Source: Dipteris shenzhenensis (taxonomy: Eukaryota; Polypodiophyta; Polypodiopsida; Gleicheniales). Taken from it: 64,000 nucleotides of DNA. A model generated the notes under the pieces. It was not told the DNA's origin, searched no databases, and was given only the letters and a program-made list of their open reading frames with translations. Position 1 is the stretch's first letter; the number at the start of each line of letters is the position of its first letter. Made by a program: the position numbers and the translations under genes. Positions 22,750 through 34,927 of the stretch are shown in pieces. The stretch lies in assembly GCA_047967505.1 (NCBI GenBank), contig CM106541.1; one strand, 5' to 3'.

Positions 22750-22999
22750 TTCACATGCTAGAATGCAACCCCAACTGCAAGTAGCTATCAATGATCTCAA
22801 GACTCATAAATGCAAGCTGAGTAGGCACTAAAACGGCTTGGTCCAGTCACAAATCTTGCACCCAACACAATGGGAATCCAAATGCAGGTGCACACAACCT
22901 GTAGAAGCTGTAGCCACTAAAAACAAGTGCCCGAAACAGCCTCAAGTTTTGTAACATTGCAAATGAACAATATACCTTCGCAATGCACTTGCAATATGG
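22750..22999. other. Unassigned 250-bp stretch
   Basis: I see no coding sequence or repeat partner. It could be copia leader beyond the gag break, but nothing in it shows this. Confidence 0.4.
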
Positions 23000-23640
23000 G
23001 CAAGAGAAGTTCCCAAAACTGTCCTGGATACGAATATGTCTCGAATCTGTGTCTGTCGAGCTGTCTCACGCTGCGGTGGGGGATGCAGTCTCCTCGCTCT
23101 CTAGACTCTCTGAGCTATGTCCAGAGTGACCCCTTGTCTCTGTCAGTCCCCCTTGAGGAAAGCTATGATAGGTCGGACCTCAATAGAGTGTACTGTGGGC
23201 ACTCTGTCGTGCATGTGGTCTCTGTGCCCCTCTCTCCGTGGTACTGTGCAGGCTGCTCATCCAGACTGCTCTCATGTCGGCTAGCTCCTCCTCCACTCCA
23301 TTGTGTCCTGGGGCTGACTCAAATGTATAGAAATCTGTTACATGTCGTTGTGCCCGGTCATACCCTATATCCTGTGGCGGTCTGGCAATCCCCTGCTACT
23401 CTCTGATATGTCGCAAAAGTGTCTCCTTGTGCCGATGCATCTCCATCAGATAAAGCCCGATACAGACCTAGTCATGGAGATGGATCAGTCGTGACAAGGG
23501 CCGAAGCCACTCCCCTCCAAGTAGAGACAATGGTAGCGCCCCCGAATCTCGTAGTAGATTGGGCAAACACAAAGAAAATGTTCCTCTGTCTCAACCGCCC
23601 CAGCGTACATACCACACCAAAGAAGGAATCCCCCAAAATG
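23000..23640 (-). mobile_element. LINE-A 3' fragment, minus strand
   Basis: At 23630-23500 the minus strand reads VETEEHFLCVCPIYYEIRGR, then YHCLYLEG. This matches the ORF2 C-terminal Cys/His segment of the LINE-A copies at 30190-30290 and 41230-41310. Downstream (23480-23000) it is decayed with many stops. The inner boundary near 23640 meets an ORF1 fragment of another element on the + strand. Confidence 0.75.
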
Positions 23641-24080
23641 AATGGAACTCAGAGGATATAGTTTATGTGGTCCAACAGGGGGCACAAGCTCGAGTAATTT
23701 TCAACGACAAGATGGTGAGGGGAAAGGTTCTTAAGCAAACTAATAAGCGGAGAGGTACCAACATATGGATCTTGGAACTGACTCAGCTCAAAGCAAAAGC
23801 TGCAGAATTAGTCAAAGTAAAGGACACTTGGAAGGCAGTAAATGTGCCATTTACAGAGATGGCAAAGCACTAATCAAAGACTTAAAGCTGAACCCAAAGA
23901 CTCTCAAGCTTAGACTGATGTAAATGCAGGTTGATTACCTTTATAGTAGATCATAGCTAGCCTCTAATAATTCCAGAGAGATGCGATGTGCACTCCCAAT
24001 ATCCTCTCAGTCTTAAATTGTTGTTGTGGCTACTACTTATGGTTTGTACTTTTGTCTCGTAGGTCCAGGTGGCCTCCTCA
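23640..24080 (+). mobile_element. ORF1-only LINE derivative, copy 1 (3' part)
   Basis: The + strand reads QARVIFNDKMVRGKVLKQTN, RRGTNIWILELTQLKAKAAE and LVKVKDTWK, ending at a stop near 23872. This is the same protein segment as in copy 2 (24540-25281). The 3' region is also shared (aaagactctcaagcttagactgatgtaa against aaacactctcagtcttaaactgatgta) and leads into a CT-rich tract. No ORF2 follows. It is related to LINE ORF1 RNA-binding proteins, by inference from the RRM-like KVLKQ-KLKGT-IWI pattern. Confidence 0.6.
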
Positions 24081-24084
24081 AGAC

Positions 24085-24208
24085 ATCTCTCTCTGTCTCT
24101 GTCTGTGTCTCTGTCTCTCTCTCTGCCCAACCACCCGTCACCCGCTCCGCCTCCCCTCCACTCCGCCTCTCCTCCTCAGCCCCTACTTACCCGCTCAGCC
24201 TTTCCGCC

Positions 24209-24265
<57 letters not shown>
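24085..24265. repeat. CT/C-rich low-complexity tract with (CT)n
   Basis: Runs of ctctct, cctcc and a C14 tract; the core (CT)n is at 24220-24262. Proline/serine/leucine-rich open frames through it are artefacts of composition. Confidence 0.9.
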
Positions 24266-24279
24266 CCCCCGTCCGTACT

Positions 24280-25520
24280 TCTTCGTCCGTAGAGCCCGTT
24301 GCCCGTCGTCAGCAGCCCACCACTTGTCAGCCCTTCGCCTCTGCCAGCAGCTACCTCAGCCAATAGCAAACACACTAACCCTAACCCCGAGTTGGGCTAA
24401 AGCCCCAACCCAACCCGGCGGTTAGGTTCAGCTAGGGGGTTCAACAGAGAGAAAATTATGGACTAGCCTACCCTCTCCTCCAAGTCCCTCTCAACTCCTT
24501 CAACGTCCATCAGGACTGGGTACTTTACAGTTGCAGCCATGACACCCTCTCCTTATGCATGGAATTACCAACAAGAAGGCTCAAAACGACCCATCCTTGG
24601 GCAACGGGATCAGATTTTTTATCTGCAGCAGGCAGTGAGAGAGCTATGATTGGAATTGGTAGAAGTAAAGGCTAGACTTAACATTCTAGAAGGGCCTGGT
24701 AAGCAGGTAGTAAAGATGAGGCTGTAAAATCTTGTAAGGATTCCCCCCCTACTCTGGAGCTAGTCTCTATAGTCAAAGATCTTGTTCACATTGAAGTACA
24801 AACTGCTAAGAAGGAAGTGATTGTGGAAGTGGACACCAAAGCAAGTAAGTTTGATATTCAAGCAGAGATTAAAGAACACGAAGCTAAGAGTGATAATGCT
24901 TTGAAGACTAGAATAGGGGGACTCCCAGAAGATTGGTACAAAGAGGAGGACACATATAGTGAAATATTGACAAAGATCAAAGCAAGCTTGCCCAACATTG
25001 AATGGGTGGATAATGATGAGCAGGATGATGACGACTCTAGGGCAACATCTATTATGCACTATAAAGGTCATGCAATCCTTACACTGAAGTCAAAAGGTAT
25101 GCGGATCAAGCTCCTTCGACAATCTTACAAGCTGAAGGGTACCAAAGTATGGATAGCAAAGGAGCTTACATAGGCTCAACTAAAGAATAAGGCAACTGAA
25201 TTAGCTAAAGTCAAGGCTGCCAGAAAGGATCGAAAATGGGCAGTGTACCGTGAAGGCGTAGCTCTAATCAGAGAGTTTAAATGAAAACCAAAACACTCTC
25301 AGTCTTAAACTGATGTATGGCTGTTTACTCTTTTAGACTATTAGGAGGTACTATAAAATAATGTGGGTTGCTTTTGCACTCCTTGGGAGCTGCCATGTGC
25401 TCTCCCTAAAGCAAATGTACTAGAGGGTTTCTTGCTGTCCCATAGACCTTTTGGTCTCCAGTGGACGTTAATAGACTTTCTTTCTTTCTTTCTTTCTTTC
25501 TCTCTTTCTCTCTCTCCATT
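24280..25520 (+). mobile_element. ORF1-only LINE derivative ('half-LINE'), copy 2
   Basis: A C-rich leader is followed by an ORF1-like frame from about 24540 (MTPSPYAWNYQQEG) with early stops. A well-preserved block follows: KTRIGGLPEDWYKEEDTYSE, ILTKIKASLPNIEWVDNDEQ, ILTLKSKGMRIKLLRQSYKL, KGTKVWIAKELT, then one stop and WAVYREGVALIREFK (end 25281). The fold looks like an RRM plus C-terminal domain of a LINE ORF1. About 160 bp later comes a hairpin (25444-25457) and a TTAATAGACTTTC tail with (CTTT)n, as at the 3' end of LINE-A. No ORF2 lies between ORF1 and the tail, so the element is structurally complete but non-autonomous. That interpretation is inference. Confidence 0.6.
25444..25457 (+). 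terminator. 3'-terminal hairpin of the half-LINE
   Basis: AGACCTTTTGGTCT can fold with a 5-bp stem and TTTT loop. It lies 15-25 bp before TTAATAGACTTTC and a (CTTT)n tract. The LINE-A full copy has AGACCGATCGGTCT in the same place (41918-41931). This is likely a template-recognition signal for target-primed reverse transcription, by inference. Confidence 0.5.
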
Positions 25521-26250
25521 GGTCCACCCTGCCCTGCTCCGCGCGTTGCTGATCTTGTATCCCGCCCCTTTTCCACCTCGCCTATCGGCTCCATCCCGCC
25601 CTGCTCCTCATCACATCTAGCTCCCGAGTCCCAACCCCCAGTCTAGGCCTGGTCCAGACCCATAGGGCCTTCACCCACCCTCTGGGTCTGTTACGGACTG
25701 TCGTGGCTAGCCCAAAGGCCTCCAGGGCCTGTTTCAAGGCACGCCCAACCCCCCACTCCAGCCCTCACTGAGATCTGTGCCACTGTCCAGCTCTATTTCC
25801 TGACCAGGACCTGCAAAAAGAACTCCAAGAGCCCTTCAACGTTGTTGCAACTCAGCACCAGCACCTGCACAAAGCCTTCAAGGCTGTTGCATGACCTCCA
25901 AAGGGCCTCTACAGCTGCTCCAGCCAGGCACAACACAGCTTCATACAAGCCTAGGGACTGCAGGATTTGTGCCGTGCCACATTAGCCCTAGATGCGAGCC
26001 ACAACCCCTGCATTACCTGCAAGGCCAAGAAAAGAGTCGAAACACCTCCAAAACTGCATCATATTCAAGAATACGTCAAACTGAAGGAGCTCCTACCAAG
26101 AAGTTTCAAAAAGGGTCTAAAACAGGGCTGCTCTTTGTTTACCAGCAAAACAGTGCACTTGTGGCTGCAACATAACAAATGTAAATACTTCATTTGTTAG
26201 GGTCATTGTGGGCAGCAGCCCCCTTTAGTCCGTCAGTCTTCTTTTTCCTT
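25521..26250. other. C-rich unassigned stretch
   Basis: No protein is recognised. The composition resembles the leaders of the LINE elements in this window. A short frame near 25970-26200 (PCITCKAKKRVE) is not convincing. Confidence 0.4.
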
Positions 26251-26256
26251 TAGACA

Positions 26257-26700
26257 ATGGAATGCAGGAAGGGCGGTGTGGTGGCCTTTCCCCTCCATGA
26301 ATTATCAGCAAAAGAAGATCTTCTACATAGCAAAGAGGAGAAGGAAATAGGAGGAAAAGAAATGGTGAAAGGTGGTAAAGGAAATAAGGACAAAGACACA
26401 ATCAAGAAGGAAGAGAAACAACTCATGATTGAGGATATGAAAAACGCAGCAACCGTAGTGGTCTACAGGTTGATAGCACTCCCACTCAAAAGGCAGCCAA
26501 CAAAGCCTCTTCCCAAACAACTTCAACGTCTACATCAGCTTCAGGTTCACCTTCGCCATCACCGACATCCACTACAACACTGTTGGAGGTGATAGCATCA
26601 CTATCCCTAGATGTGACAGCACCAGCGCTGGATTTTGCAGCATCACCCCCATCACTGCTGGGGTTTGGGGCAGCCCGCCTTAGCCTGACACTCTAAGCCC
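26257..26700 (+). other. Lys/Glu-rich open segment, possibly ORF1 N-terminus of a LINE
   Basis: A frame of 111 residues starts at 26257 with KEEKEIGGKEMVKGGKGNK. It is low complexity with no homology I can name. The next recognisable sequence downstream is LINE-A ORF1, so it may be part of a decayed element, but this is not shown by the sequence. Confidence 0.25.
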
Positions 26701-26759
26701 CACCATAGTTGCCTCTTTTCTGTCGCCCTTACCCCTCAGCCAGCCACCTTTTCCCTCCT

Positions 26760-27120
26760 TAGTTGGACTCTAACACACCCACATTCCAGATGTCCCCTCA
26801 TCACTCTCAGCCACCAACACTTGTGTCTCACCCTCCATCATCCAACCCCCATTCACACCATATCCATACCCGTCGCCTCAGGCCACTCCATCCCATCGGA
26901 TGCCTGGGAACACCGCCTCCACCACCTTCATACATGAGAGCCAGAGCACGACTATTTCATCCATAGCCTGAGCCAGGGGATATTGCAGCTTCGTAAGGAG
27001 GTGGAAGCCGTGGTGACAGCCCCGCAGAGTGGGCCAGCGGTTGAGGTATAGATAGCCAACATGTAGTCAGCCATTGCAGAGACCTCCAAGTGGGTGGATG
27101 TCGTGAAACGGGAACCTGCT
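26760..27120 (+). mobile_element. LINE-A ORF1 fragment
   Basis: At 27080-27120 the + strand reads ETSKWVDVVKREPA. This matches ETSRWVDVAKREPA of the LINE-A copy at 31190-31230 and MTRWVDVAKREPAK at 28956. The upstream part is Pro/Ser/His-rich as in the other copies. The fragment is cut at 27120, where a minus-strand LINE RT begins. Confidence 0.7.
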
Positions 27121-28020
27121 TAGTAAAATCCACTTGCATTATAAGGGCATCTTGCTGCTGTGTATATTTTTCATATTCGATTCCCACATAAGTATTTGCT
27201 ATATTGTCTGTAATATGCCTACGCGGGATGAAGCCATACTGAGCTGGATGCAATCCTTCATGTGAGCAAACAACATCTTTGCAACCAATTTGTAAATGAC
27301 CGGCATAAGAGATTGGCCTCCAATTCATAACAGTTTCACACAATTATTTTTTAGGAAATAATTTGAGCAGCCTTTTTTTCTAGCTAGCAGGCAGAACTGG
27401 GAGTCCCAAGCGCTGTTAATCACGAGAAGAAGGGAAGGGGACAGATCTTTCCAATATTGTAAGAATATTTCCACCGTGAGGCCATCCCAGCCAGGGGCTT
27501 TCCATTTACCACAGAATCTAATGGCATCATTTTGCTCTCTATCTGTCAATGGAGCTTCCATTTCTTCATGCTGATGGGGCGACATAATTGGAGTAACATA
27601 ACAGAGGGATTCGTAACGGGGCAGCCATCACATCCTACGATACGAAGGCAACCTTTGCAAACTGGGTCGCATAATAATGAGCAAATTCATCAGCCAATTG
27701 AGCCCTGGAATTGGTCCAACTGCCATCCGCTATCTTGACTTTACGTATGTTATCACAGTGCCTCTTATAATGCAGACTCTTGAAGAGCCACCCTTATCTG
27801 TAAAGGCCCTTTGCCTTGCCTTTGCTACATCTGGCACCTGCTTGATTGACACTCCAACGATTGTGGCGGCGTTTTTGATCGTACTTGAAGTGTGCAAAAA
27901 TCCCCACGTTTTGAGGGGAAAGGACATGCGAAAGTGGAGTCTGACTTCTTGAGGAGCTGCACGTGCAAAATTGGCTCTTTCTAGCCGGGACTGCAAAAAA
28001 TAGCAGGCAACTCGTTTCTA
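27121..28020 (-). mobile_element. LINE (LINE-C) RT N-terminal fragment
   Basis: Read from 28020 downward: RANFARAAPQEVRLHFRMSF, ATIVGVSIKQVPDVAKARQR (endonuclease-RT linker), GKWKAPGWDGLTVEIFLQYW (RT motif 0), NWRPISYAG, AQYGFIPRRHITDNIANTYV and ALIMQVDFTK. RT is cut off just at the first catalytic Asp block (VDFTK) at 27120. There are several frameshifts. The break coincides with LINE-A ORF1 sequence on the opposite strand. Confidence 0.85.
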
Positions 28021-28029
28021 CTACCCAGG

Positions 28030-28480
28030 ATGGCATTCTGAGAGGGATTTCTGTCCCCCTGCCACCCCTCGGCTACCCCTCGCTACCCCTCCACTACCCC
28101 CCCGCTACCCCTCGCTACCCCTCTGCTACCCCCGCTACCCCCTCGCTACCCCTCTGCTACCCCTCCGCTACCCCTCCGCTGCTACCCCTCGCTACCCTCC
28201 TCGCTACCCCTCCACTACCCCCCCGCTACCCCTCGCTACCCCTCTGCTACCCCCGCTACCCCCTCGCTACCCCTCTGCTACCCCTCCGCTACCCCTCGCT
28301 ACCCTGCTACCCCTCTGCTATCCCTCTGCCACCCCCACTACCCCCTCACTACCCCCCCGCTACCCCCTCCTTTGCTACCCCTCGCTACCCTCGCTACCCC
28401 TTTGCCACCCCTCTGCTACCCTCGCTATCCCCTCGCTACCGTCCCGTCTCCTCTCTAGTAGCCTCGCCACTGGGCCCACC
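28030..28480. repeat. C-rich minisatellite (ctacccct units) with 121-bp higher-order repeat
   Basis: About 45 units of 8-12 bp related to cgctacccct run through this tract. A block of about 95 bp at 28081-28176 recurs almost exactly at 28202-28297, giving a 121-bp higher-order period. The 178-residue Pro/Tyr/Ala/Thr frame across it is a by-product. It lies immediately upstream of a LINE-A copy and may be that copy's leader. Confidence 0.9.
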
Positions 28481-28499
28481 GGCCACAGCTCCACAGTAG

Positions 28500-30715
28500 T
28501 TTCCCCTCGTATCACCTCTACCTCTTAGTAAGCCACCCTGTATCACCTCGTCCGGCCTCGCTACTCCTACATACCACTCCCCCGCCCAGATCATGCTGTC
28601 CCCACCCTCAGTACAACCTTAGCAGCCCACCTTCATTCCAACCCCTCTCGAGATCCAGTTTTCACTTGGACTAGGACATCTTAGGCCCCCACCAGATGCT
28701 TGGGACTCCCTATTGGCTGAGATACACAGCATCCGGGCCCGTCAGGCAAAGCTGACACATTACACCCAGGAGCAGGCCCGACACACCCAGGAGTAGGTCC
28801 GCATTATACACGAGCAGGGGACCCTTATCCAGGGACTCAGACACGACATCACACAGCTTCGAGAGGAGCTCGGGACCCTTAGAGCAGTGCCTGGAGGGGC
28901 CCCAGTCATAGAGATGGAGGCGTAGATAGACACTATACAGTCGGCTATAACAGAGATGACTAGATGGGTGGATGTGGCGAAACGAGAGCCTGCAAAGGAA
29001 ACCATTTCAGCCGCCATACAGGAGCAGCAGCAGAGGGCTTGGAAGGCCCTCAACATCCGGATACAAGGGATCACGCGAGACATCAGCAGCACCACTACGA
29101 TGCCCATGGAGGAGGCGATCACCTTTGTGACCACCACCATGGGGGTCCTCGACCATGGCATAGAGGGAGCATGGTGTGTTGGGAGAGATCCCAACCGAGA
29201 GCAGTCCCTAGTCATTCGCTTCAGAGATTCACATGCTCGACTAGCGACACTCCGACGTCGAGCCGCTCGATGAGAGCATCCCACTTTGTCCATGGAGGAG
29301 GATTTGACACCACTACAGATTGAGGAGCGACAAGTTCTTCTGCAGCAGCGGGATGTTGCCCGCAAGGAGGAAAAATGGGCCGTGGTCCAAGATGGTAGGT
29401 TGTTGACCGGCACCAGTCGGCCTACCACCCATACTCCCTAGGGAGATGGGGCCTATGAGACTCAGGTTTTCGAGACCCTAGACTGCACCATTTGGAACTG
29501 TAATGTTACCTTATGGTCAAACCCAGGGAACTTTTCAGAGTCTTATACAGGACGAGACATAGTCTTTTACACGGAGACACACCAGAGCCCAGAGCGTCCA
29601 CTACCGATAGTTAGTGGCTACACATGGGAGTCAGGCTTCAGGGATGAGACAAGGGATAGCTAGATGCAGCCTTGCAGACCATTACATATCTACACCGGGT
29701 TAGATCATATGGGGACTGTACATCAAGAAGACAGAGGTTGCCATGGTTGGCTCTCGATTCCTCCATGAGGTTGGCAGTAGAGGGAGACGAGCGATGCTGG
29801 TATGCACGGACTCATAGATGGTTTGTGAGACTAGGGTTCCACATTGATAGGATACCTCCTTTTCAGTACAGTTTAGATGTCCCTCTGGTACTCCCACCCA
29901 CCATCCCGATCGGGCCACACACCAACCAGGTCGTTTGAGAGGATGTCCTGCAACTACATACCTTTAGGACCTGGTTGGAGCCGAGGGAGCTTCTAGTGAA
30001 GCTGAGTTTCTACAGAGATTACTGCCTTCGTATTTCGGAGGAGGGATTCATCACACCACCGGGGTACACTGAGCTTCATATGCCTCACTCACTACGGATC
30101 TCCATTGGACAATTTCAAGTATCATCACATCGCCTCCGCATAGAGAGCGGCAGAGCAAAGGGTATTCCTAGGGAGCATCGCTTATGCATATTGTGCGACT
30201 GTCAGGAGATTGAGTCGGAGGAGCATTTTATTTTCAGGTGCCCAGTGTACTACGAGATCCGAGGTCGCTACCACTGCCTATTCAGAGACGGCTCTGGGCT
30301 CCTTTTCAGATTCCTTGCCTACCCAGATCAGAGATGCGTCACGGCCTTCATCCACGAGGGGGTCCGAAACAGAGAGTACTTACTCAGGCGACGGGGCTTG
30401 GCCACATCATCAGATACCTCTCAGAGTAGGATCACAGAGTTCTTCCCATCGTGTGACATTGATTGTCTAGTCTCTAGCCGCAGACGTGACAGAGACCCCC
30501 ACCCGATGATGGTAGCACGACACACGAGACATCGAGGAAAAACGCAGATCACTTTGAGGGACCTCCGGTCATTGTTTAGACCTGGGATACGTCCCACGGG
30601 AATCATGGTGGCTCTGGTCTTGCGTCGAGCCTCGTCCAGGAGACCGAGATGCATGGCACCCCTTGACGGGCGCCAGCGTCCCATCACCGGCTATGCACCA
30701 GCCAGGGCGACATGA
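28500..30715 (+). mobile_element. LINE-A copy 2, RT deleted
   Basis: ORF1 occupies about 28640-29440: an E/Q/R-rich coiled-coil-like part (EQARHTQE, RIIHEQGTLIQGLRHDI), then MTRWVDVAKREPAKETISA, QQQRAWKALNIRIQGITRD, GVLDHGIEGAWCVGRDP and PLQIEERQVLLQQRD. ORF2 starts with endonuclease CTIWNCNVTLW, YTGRDIVFYTETHQSP (29480-29600). It then jumps at about 29665 to the C-terminal region ALQTITYLHRVRSYGDCTS, MPHSLRISIGQFQVSSHRLR and EEHFIFRCPVYYEIRGRYHC, ending at a stop at 30713. Most of the endonuclease and the entire RT core are missing. Confidence 0.88.
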
Positions 30716-33700
30716 TATACGGAGGATTCCGCATCAGGCTTCTCTCTCCCCTCTCCCTCTCAGTTAGACCACACTCCCACACCCCGTTGGGACTCTCTCA
30801 TCCATTCCACTATCATCTCTGTTCCTCACCTAGTCACTGTCCAGTTGCTGGACTCAGTCCCACACTTTCATGCCACAGTCACCACAGTTTCAGCATGGAC
30901 ATGGGTGGGCTGATACACCAGAGGCCCGTGAAACCTTGCTCATGGAGATACATAGTTTCGGTGAGCGTGAGATGGAGCTGACTCGCTTCACATGGGAGCA
31001 GGTCCGCTTCAACCAGGAGTAGAGCCGCATCATACAAGAGCAGGCTAGGGCCATTTGGGAGCAGGCGGGTCTTATTCAGGGACTCAGACATGATATCATG
31101 CAGCTCCGACAGGAGGTCACAGCCATACATACTGGCCTAGGGTACCCCGGTGGTCGAGGCACAGATTGCGAGCATGCAATTTGCTATTGAGGAGACTTCT
31201 AGATGGGTTGACGTGGCCAAACGGGAACCTGCAAGGATAACCGTTTCGGCTACCCTCATGGAGCAGCAGTAGAGAGCCAGTAAGGCTCTCAACATTAGAG
31301 TACACGGGATCCCACGCACTAAGGCTACACTGATGGTAGATGCGACTGCGTTCGTGGTCGCTACCTTGGGTGTGGGTGAGCACATGATAGAGAGGGCACG
31401 GCGGGTGGAGAGAGATTCCAACGGAGAGCAACCCTTGATCATACAGTTCCATGGCACTCAGGCACTACTTTCAGCTCTACGACGTAGGTCAATCCTTCGA
31501 GATTATCCAGCGATCTCTATGGATGAGGACCTCACACCTCTACAGGTTGAGGAGAGGCGCTCTTTGCTGCAGCAGTGGGATCAGGCAAGGAAGGAGAGGA
31601 AGTGGATAGTGGTACGAGAGGGACGACTTCTTACAGGCCCTCATAGGGCACATGTCCCCTCCCCTACATAGGGAAGCGGGGTCTACGAGACTCAGATATC
31701 CGAGACTTTGTCCTGCACCATTTGGAACTGTAATGGTACCTTATGGTCAGAACCAGGGAACTTCTCGGAATCCTATACAGGCCACGGCATAGTCTTTTAT
31801 ACAGAGACACATCAGAGTCTAGATCGCCCTGTTTCAATAGTCAGCAGATATACATGAGAGTCTGCCTACAGAGATGAGACGAGGGGTACAGGAGGAGTTC
31901 GAGGTTCAGATAGAGTTGCAGTCTTTCTCAGATCCACACTTCGGAGGACCATTTCAGTAGAGCAGAGAGATACACATTCCAGATTTCTTTGGATTCGGAT
32001 TTGACACATGGACAGCCGGGATCTGTTTGTCGCAGTTTGCTACTTCCCCCCTGACACCTCCCACTTTGCCAGAGATATCCGAGGTGATGATGAGACATCC
32101 CCATTTGCTGCCCTTTATCAGTCCATCGTTGACTTCTCTAGCCGCGGATAAGTCCTCCTAGTGGGGGACTTCACTGCGAGGACAAGGGCCCGTTGGGTAT
32201 CACTTCTTGACTTCAGAGATGATTCCACTCTATTGCCAGATATTGACCTTGAGGAGGCAGGTATGCTACGGGTTTCGGCTGACAAGTGAGGTCCATTCTC
32301 ATCTTATGGGCAGGCCCTATTAGACCTCGGCAAGATACATGATCTCATTATCTATAATGGTCTTGACAGATGGCCCGCTTTAGGTTGTTTCACATGCTTT
32401 CCACATGGGGGGAGCTCCAGTGTTGATTATTACTTCATGGGATCCCCTATCGTCACATCTCGCATTACTGACTTCACTGTAGCACCTCTCTCCCCAGGGG
32501 CTGATCATACATATCTTTTCTTTAGCATCTCTACGTTCCTTCGCATAGCACCTTCCACCCCACTCAGTGCTTACTCCACCTACCACGATATACGCTTTGA
32601 TCGGGATCACTCACCTTCTTACTCTGGCTGTCTGTACATACTTCTCGCTTATATTGACTTCATATCCCTTTTAGAAAATCGTGCTGCCCTTGTCACCTAC
32701 TCACTACACGAGGTTTCCATTCATGCTTTTCCCTACACCACCCGCTCCACCCGCCCACCACTCCTTGAAACCGTACCCTGTAATAGTTGGTACGAGGATG
32801 AGTGTAAGGCTTTATGCCGTCAACTCAGATTCGAAACCAAAAACAATCTTCCTAGCGCACCAGATAAGCTACGTGAATACCGTAGACTGGTACGGAGGAA
32901 GAAACTAAACTTCGTTCGTCGAAATGAGGAGAAGCTATTGAACATTTTGTTTAGTAACAACTCTAAGGACTTTTGGCAGAGATTTCTAGAAGGACGGTCC
33001 CCTCCGCCACTCATTGACACTCCAATCCGGTTTGATTATGCACGCACTTTTTATGACATCCCAAATCAGCCAGTCCCTAATCTCACACACATGCCTCGTC
33101 CCACATCCTGCACCCTCTTCACTAGAGGAGGGGTAAAGGATGTCGTAATGAAATGTCATAATGGCCAAGCGACGGATCATGAGAGGCTATGCACTGAGTT
33201 CATTGCATATGGGATTAACCTCCTAGTCCCGATCTTAGAAAAGCTTTTTAATGAAGCTGTTTGTTTGGGATTTCCATACACTTGGACCATTAACACTATC
33301 TCACCCATTTACAAGGTAGGGGATCCCATGAGCCCGGAGATTTACAGGACCATTATGATTGGACATGTCATGTCCAAGATTTATGCATCAGTACTTGACT
33401 CTGAGGTTGGCAGACTTGCAGAGTGTCGAGGACTTAGAGCAACAGGACAGGCCGGATTCCGACGTGATCACGGAACCATGGACCACATTCTCACGCTCAG
33501 ATGTATCATTGAGGAGGCGAGGCCACGGAAATAGAGGATTTATTGTTGCTTTGTGGATTTTCGCAAGGCATTTGACACGGTTTCGAGAGCCCGCCTCATA
33601 CGGCGCATACAGGACTTGGGTTATGACCAAGAGATCATTTGGGCTGTCATGGCACTTTACGAGAGTTTTTGGCAGAGTTTGGACAGGATTTGGGTGGACA

Positions 33701-34927
33701 GACGAGATCATGAGCACGATCGGGCTCAAACAAGGGTGTCCTTTGTCGCCTACCTTGTTTGGCCTCTACAGTGACGATCTTGAGACAGTGATGCAGACAC
33801 AGGGGGTGTAGGTTGCTCTCTTGCAGGCACGCTAATCTAGATTTTGCTATATGCAGATGATGTGGCTCTCTTGTCTTTCTCAGCACAGGGGCTTCAAAGA
33901 GACACCTAGACGCACTACAGTCTTTTTGTGAGTCTCATGATTTAAAGGTCAACCTGGGTAAAACCAAGGCCATGATCTTCAATACATCTCGAGCCATCAT
34001 GCGTCAGGAGCGGTTCACATTTGCGGGGTCATCTGTTGAGATAGTTTCATCATACACTTATCTTGGGGTTATCTTCTCCGGACCCAGCTTCACTATGAGA
34101 CCCGCGATGCAGGCACGCTTGAGCAGAGGGTATGCTTCATTGGGCAGACTAGAGAGGCAGTGCTTTCGCTCGCACTTTCATGATCCACGTACCAAGGGTT
34201 GCTTTTTGACTCCTTGGTTCGTCCAATGGGGATGTACAGTAGCCCTTGTTGGGAGCCAGACTTGTTGGATACAGAGTGGGCCCGTGTGGAGCGGCTACAG
34301 GTTCTCATGTTGTCATGGATGATTCGTGGTAAGTCATCCGTCCCTCACCAGATCATTCAGGCTGAGTTTGGGTTCCCTCACCAGATCATTCAGGCTGAGT
34401 TTGGGTCACCCCCTTTACAGCTAGATGCTGCATTTCAGGTTATCACGTATCCGTACCGAGTTAGGGAATATGGGGATTATACCTTGGGACGTAGCAGGCT
34501 ACCATGGATAGCTCTATCCTCTTCTATGGTACTTGCAGTAGGAGGAGATGAGAGGTGCTGGTATGCACGTATAGAGAGATGGTTTGAGCGATTGGGGCTC
34601 CACATGGATAGACTACCTCCCTTCCAATACAACATGGATGCACCGTTTTCTCCCCTCTTATCACATGAGGTTAACTAGGTTATCCGTGAGGATCTACTAC
34701 AGCTACACATATTTCGGACCTGATTGGGACTGATGAACTCCCAGTGAAGCTTAGCTTCTACAGAGATCACTTCTTACGTATCATAGCGGAGGGTTTCATT
34801 GACCCACCAAGATGCAGGCAGATTCACCTACCCCACTCGTTGAGGATCTCTCTTGGGCAATTCCGGGTGTCTTCACATAGACTTCACATTGAGAGCGGCA
34901 GAGTAGAGCGACTACCCAGGGAGAGGT
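30716..34927 (+). mobile_element. LINE-A copy 3, 5' part (ORF1 and most of ORF2)
   Basis: This is the longest LINE-A copy; it continues at 41204 after a copia insertion. ORF1 (30896-31670) has a coiled-coil-like region, then TSRWVDVAKREPA, SKALNIRVHGIPRTKATLMV, one internal TAG (about 31270), and PLQVEERRSLLQQWDQARKE. ORF2 begins near 31673. The endonuclease shows CTIWNCNGTLW, DIRGDDETSPFAALYQSIVD, LLVGDFTART and HGGSSSVDYF. RT shows ISPIYKVGDPMSPEIYRTIM, TGQAGFRRDHGTMDHILTLR, FVDFRKAFDTVSRARLIRRI, LKQGCPLSPTLFGLYSDDLE and LLYADDVALLS (active site intact). The C-terminal part follows to RVERLPRERL. Stops at 33533 and elsewhere and at least three frameshifts make it inactive. A 33-bp in-frame tandem duplication (34342-34407, PHQIIQAEFG twice) is unique to this copy. 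Confidence 0.9.

Noticed and set aside
24187-24375. Arg/Glu-rich minus-strand protein
   Set aside because: Translation of a (CT)n tract on the opposite strand.
28030-28499. 178-residue Pro/Tyr/Ala/Thr-rich open frame
   Set aside because: It is the translation of a short tandem repeat; no homology and no start or stop context.
32380-32610. Minus-strand open frame
   Set aside because: Antisense of the LINE-A endonuclease.
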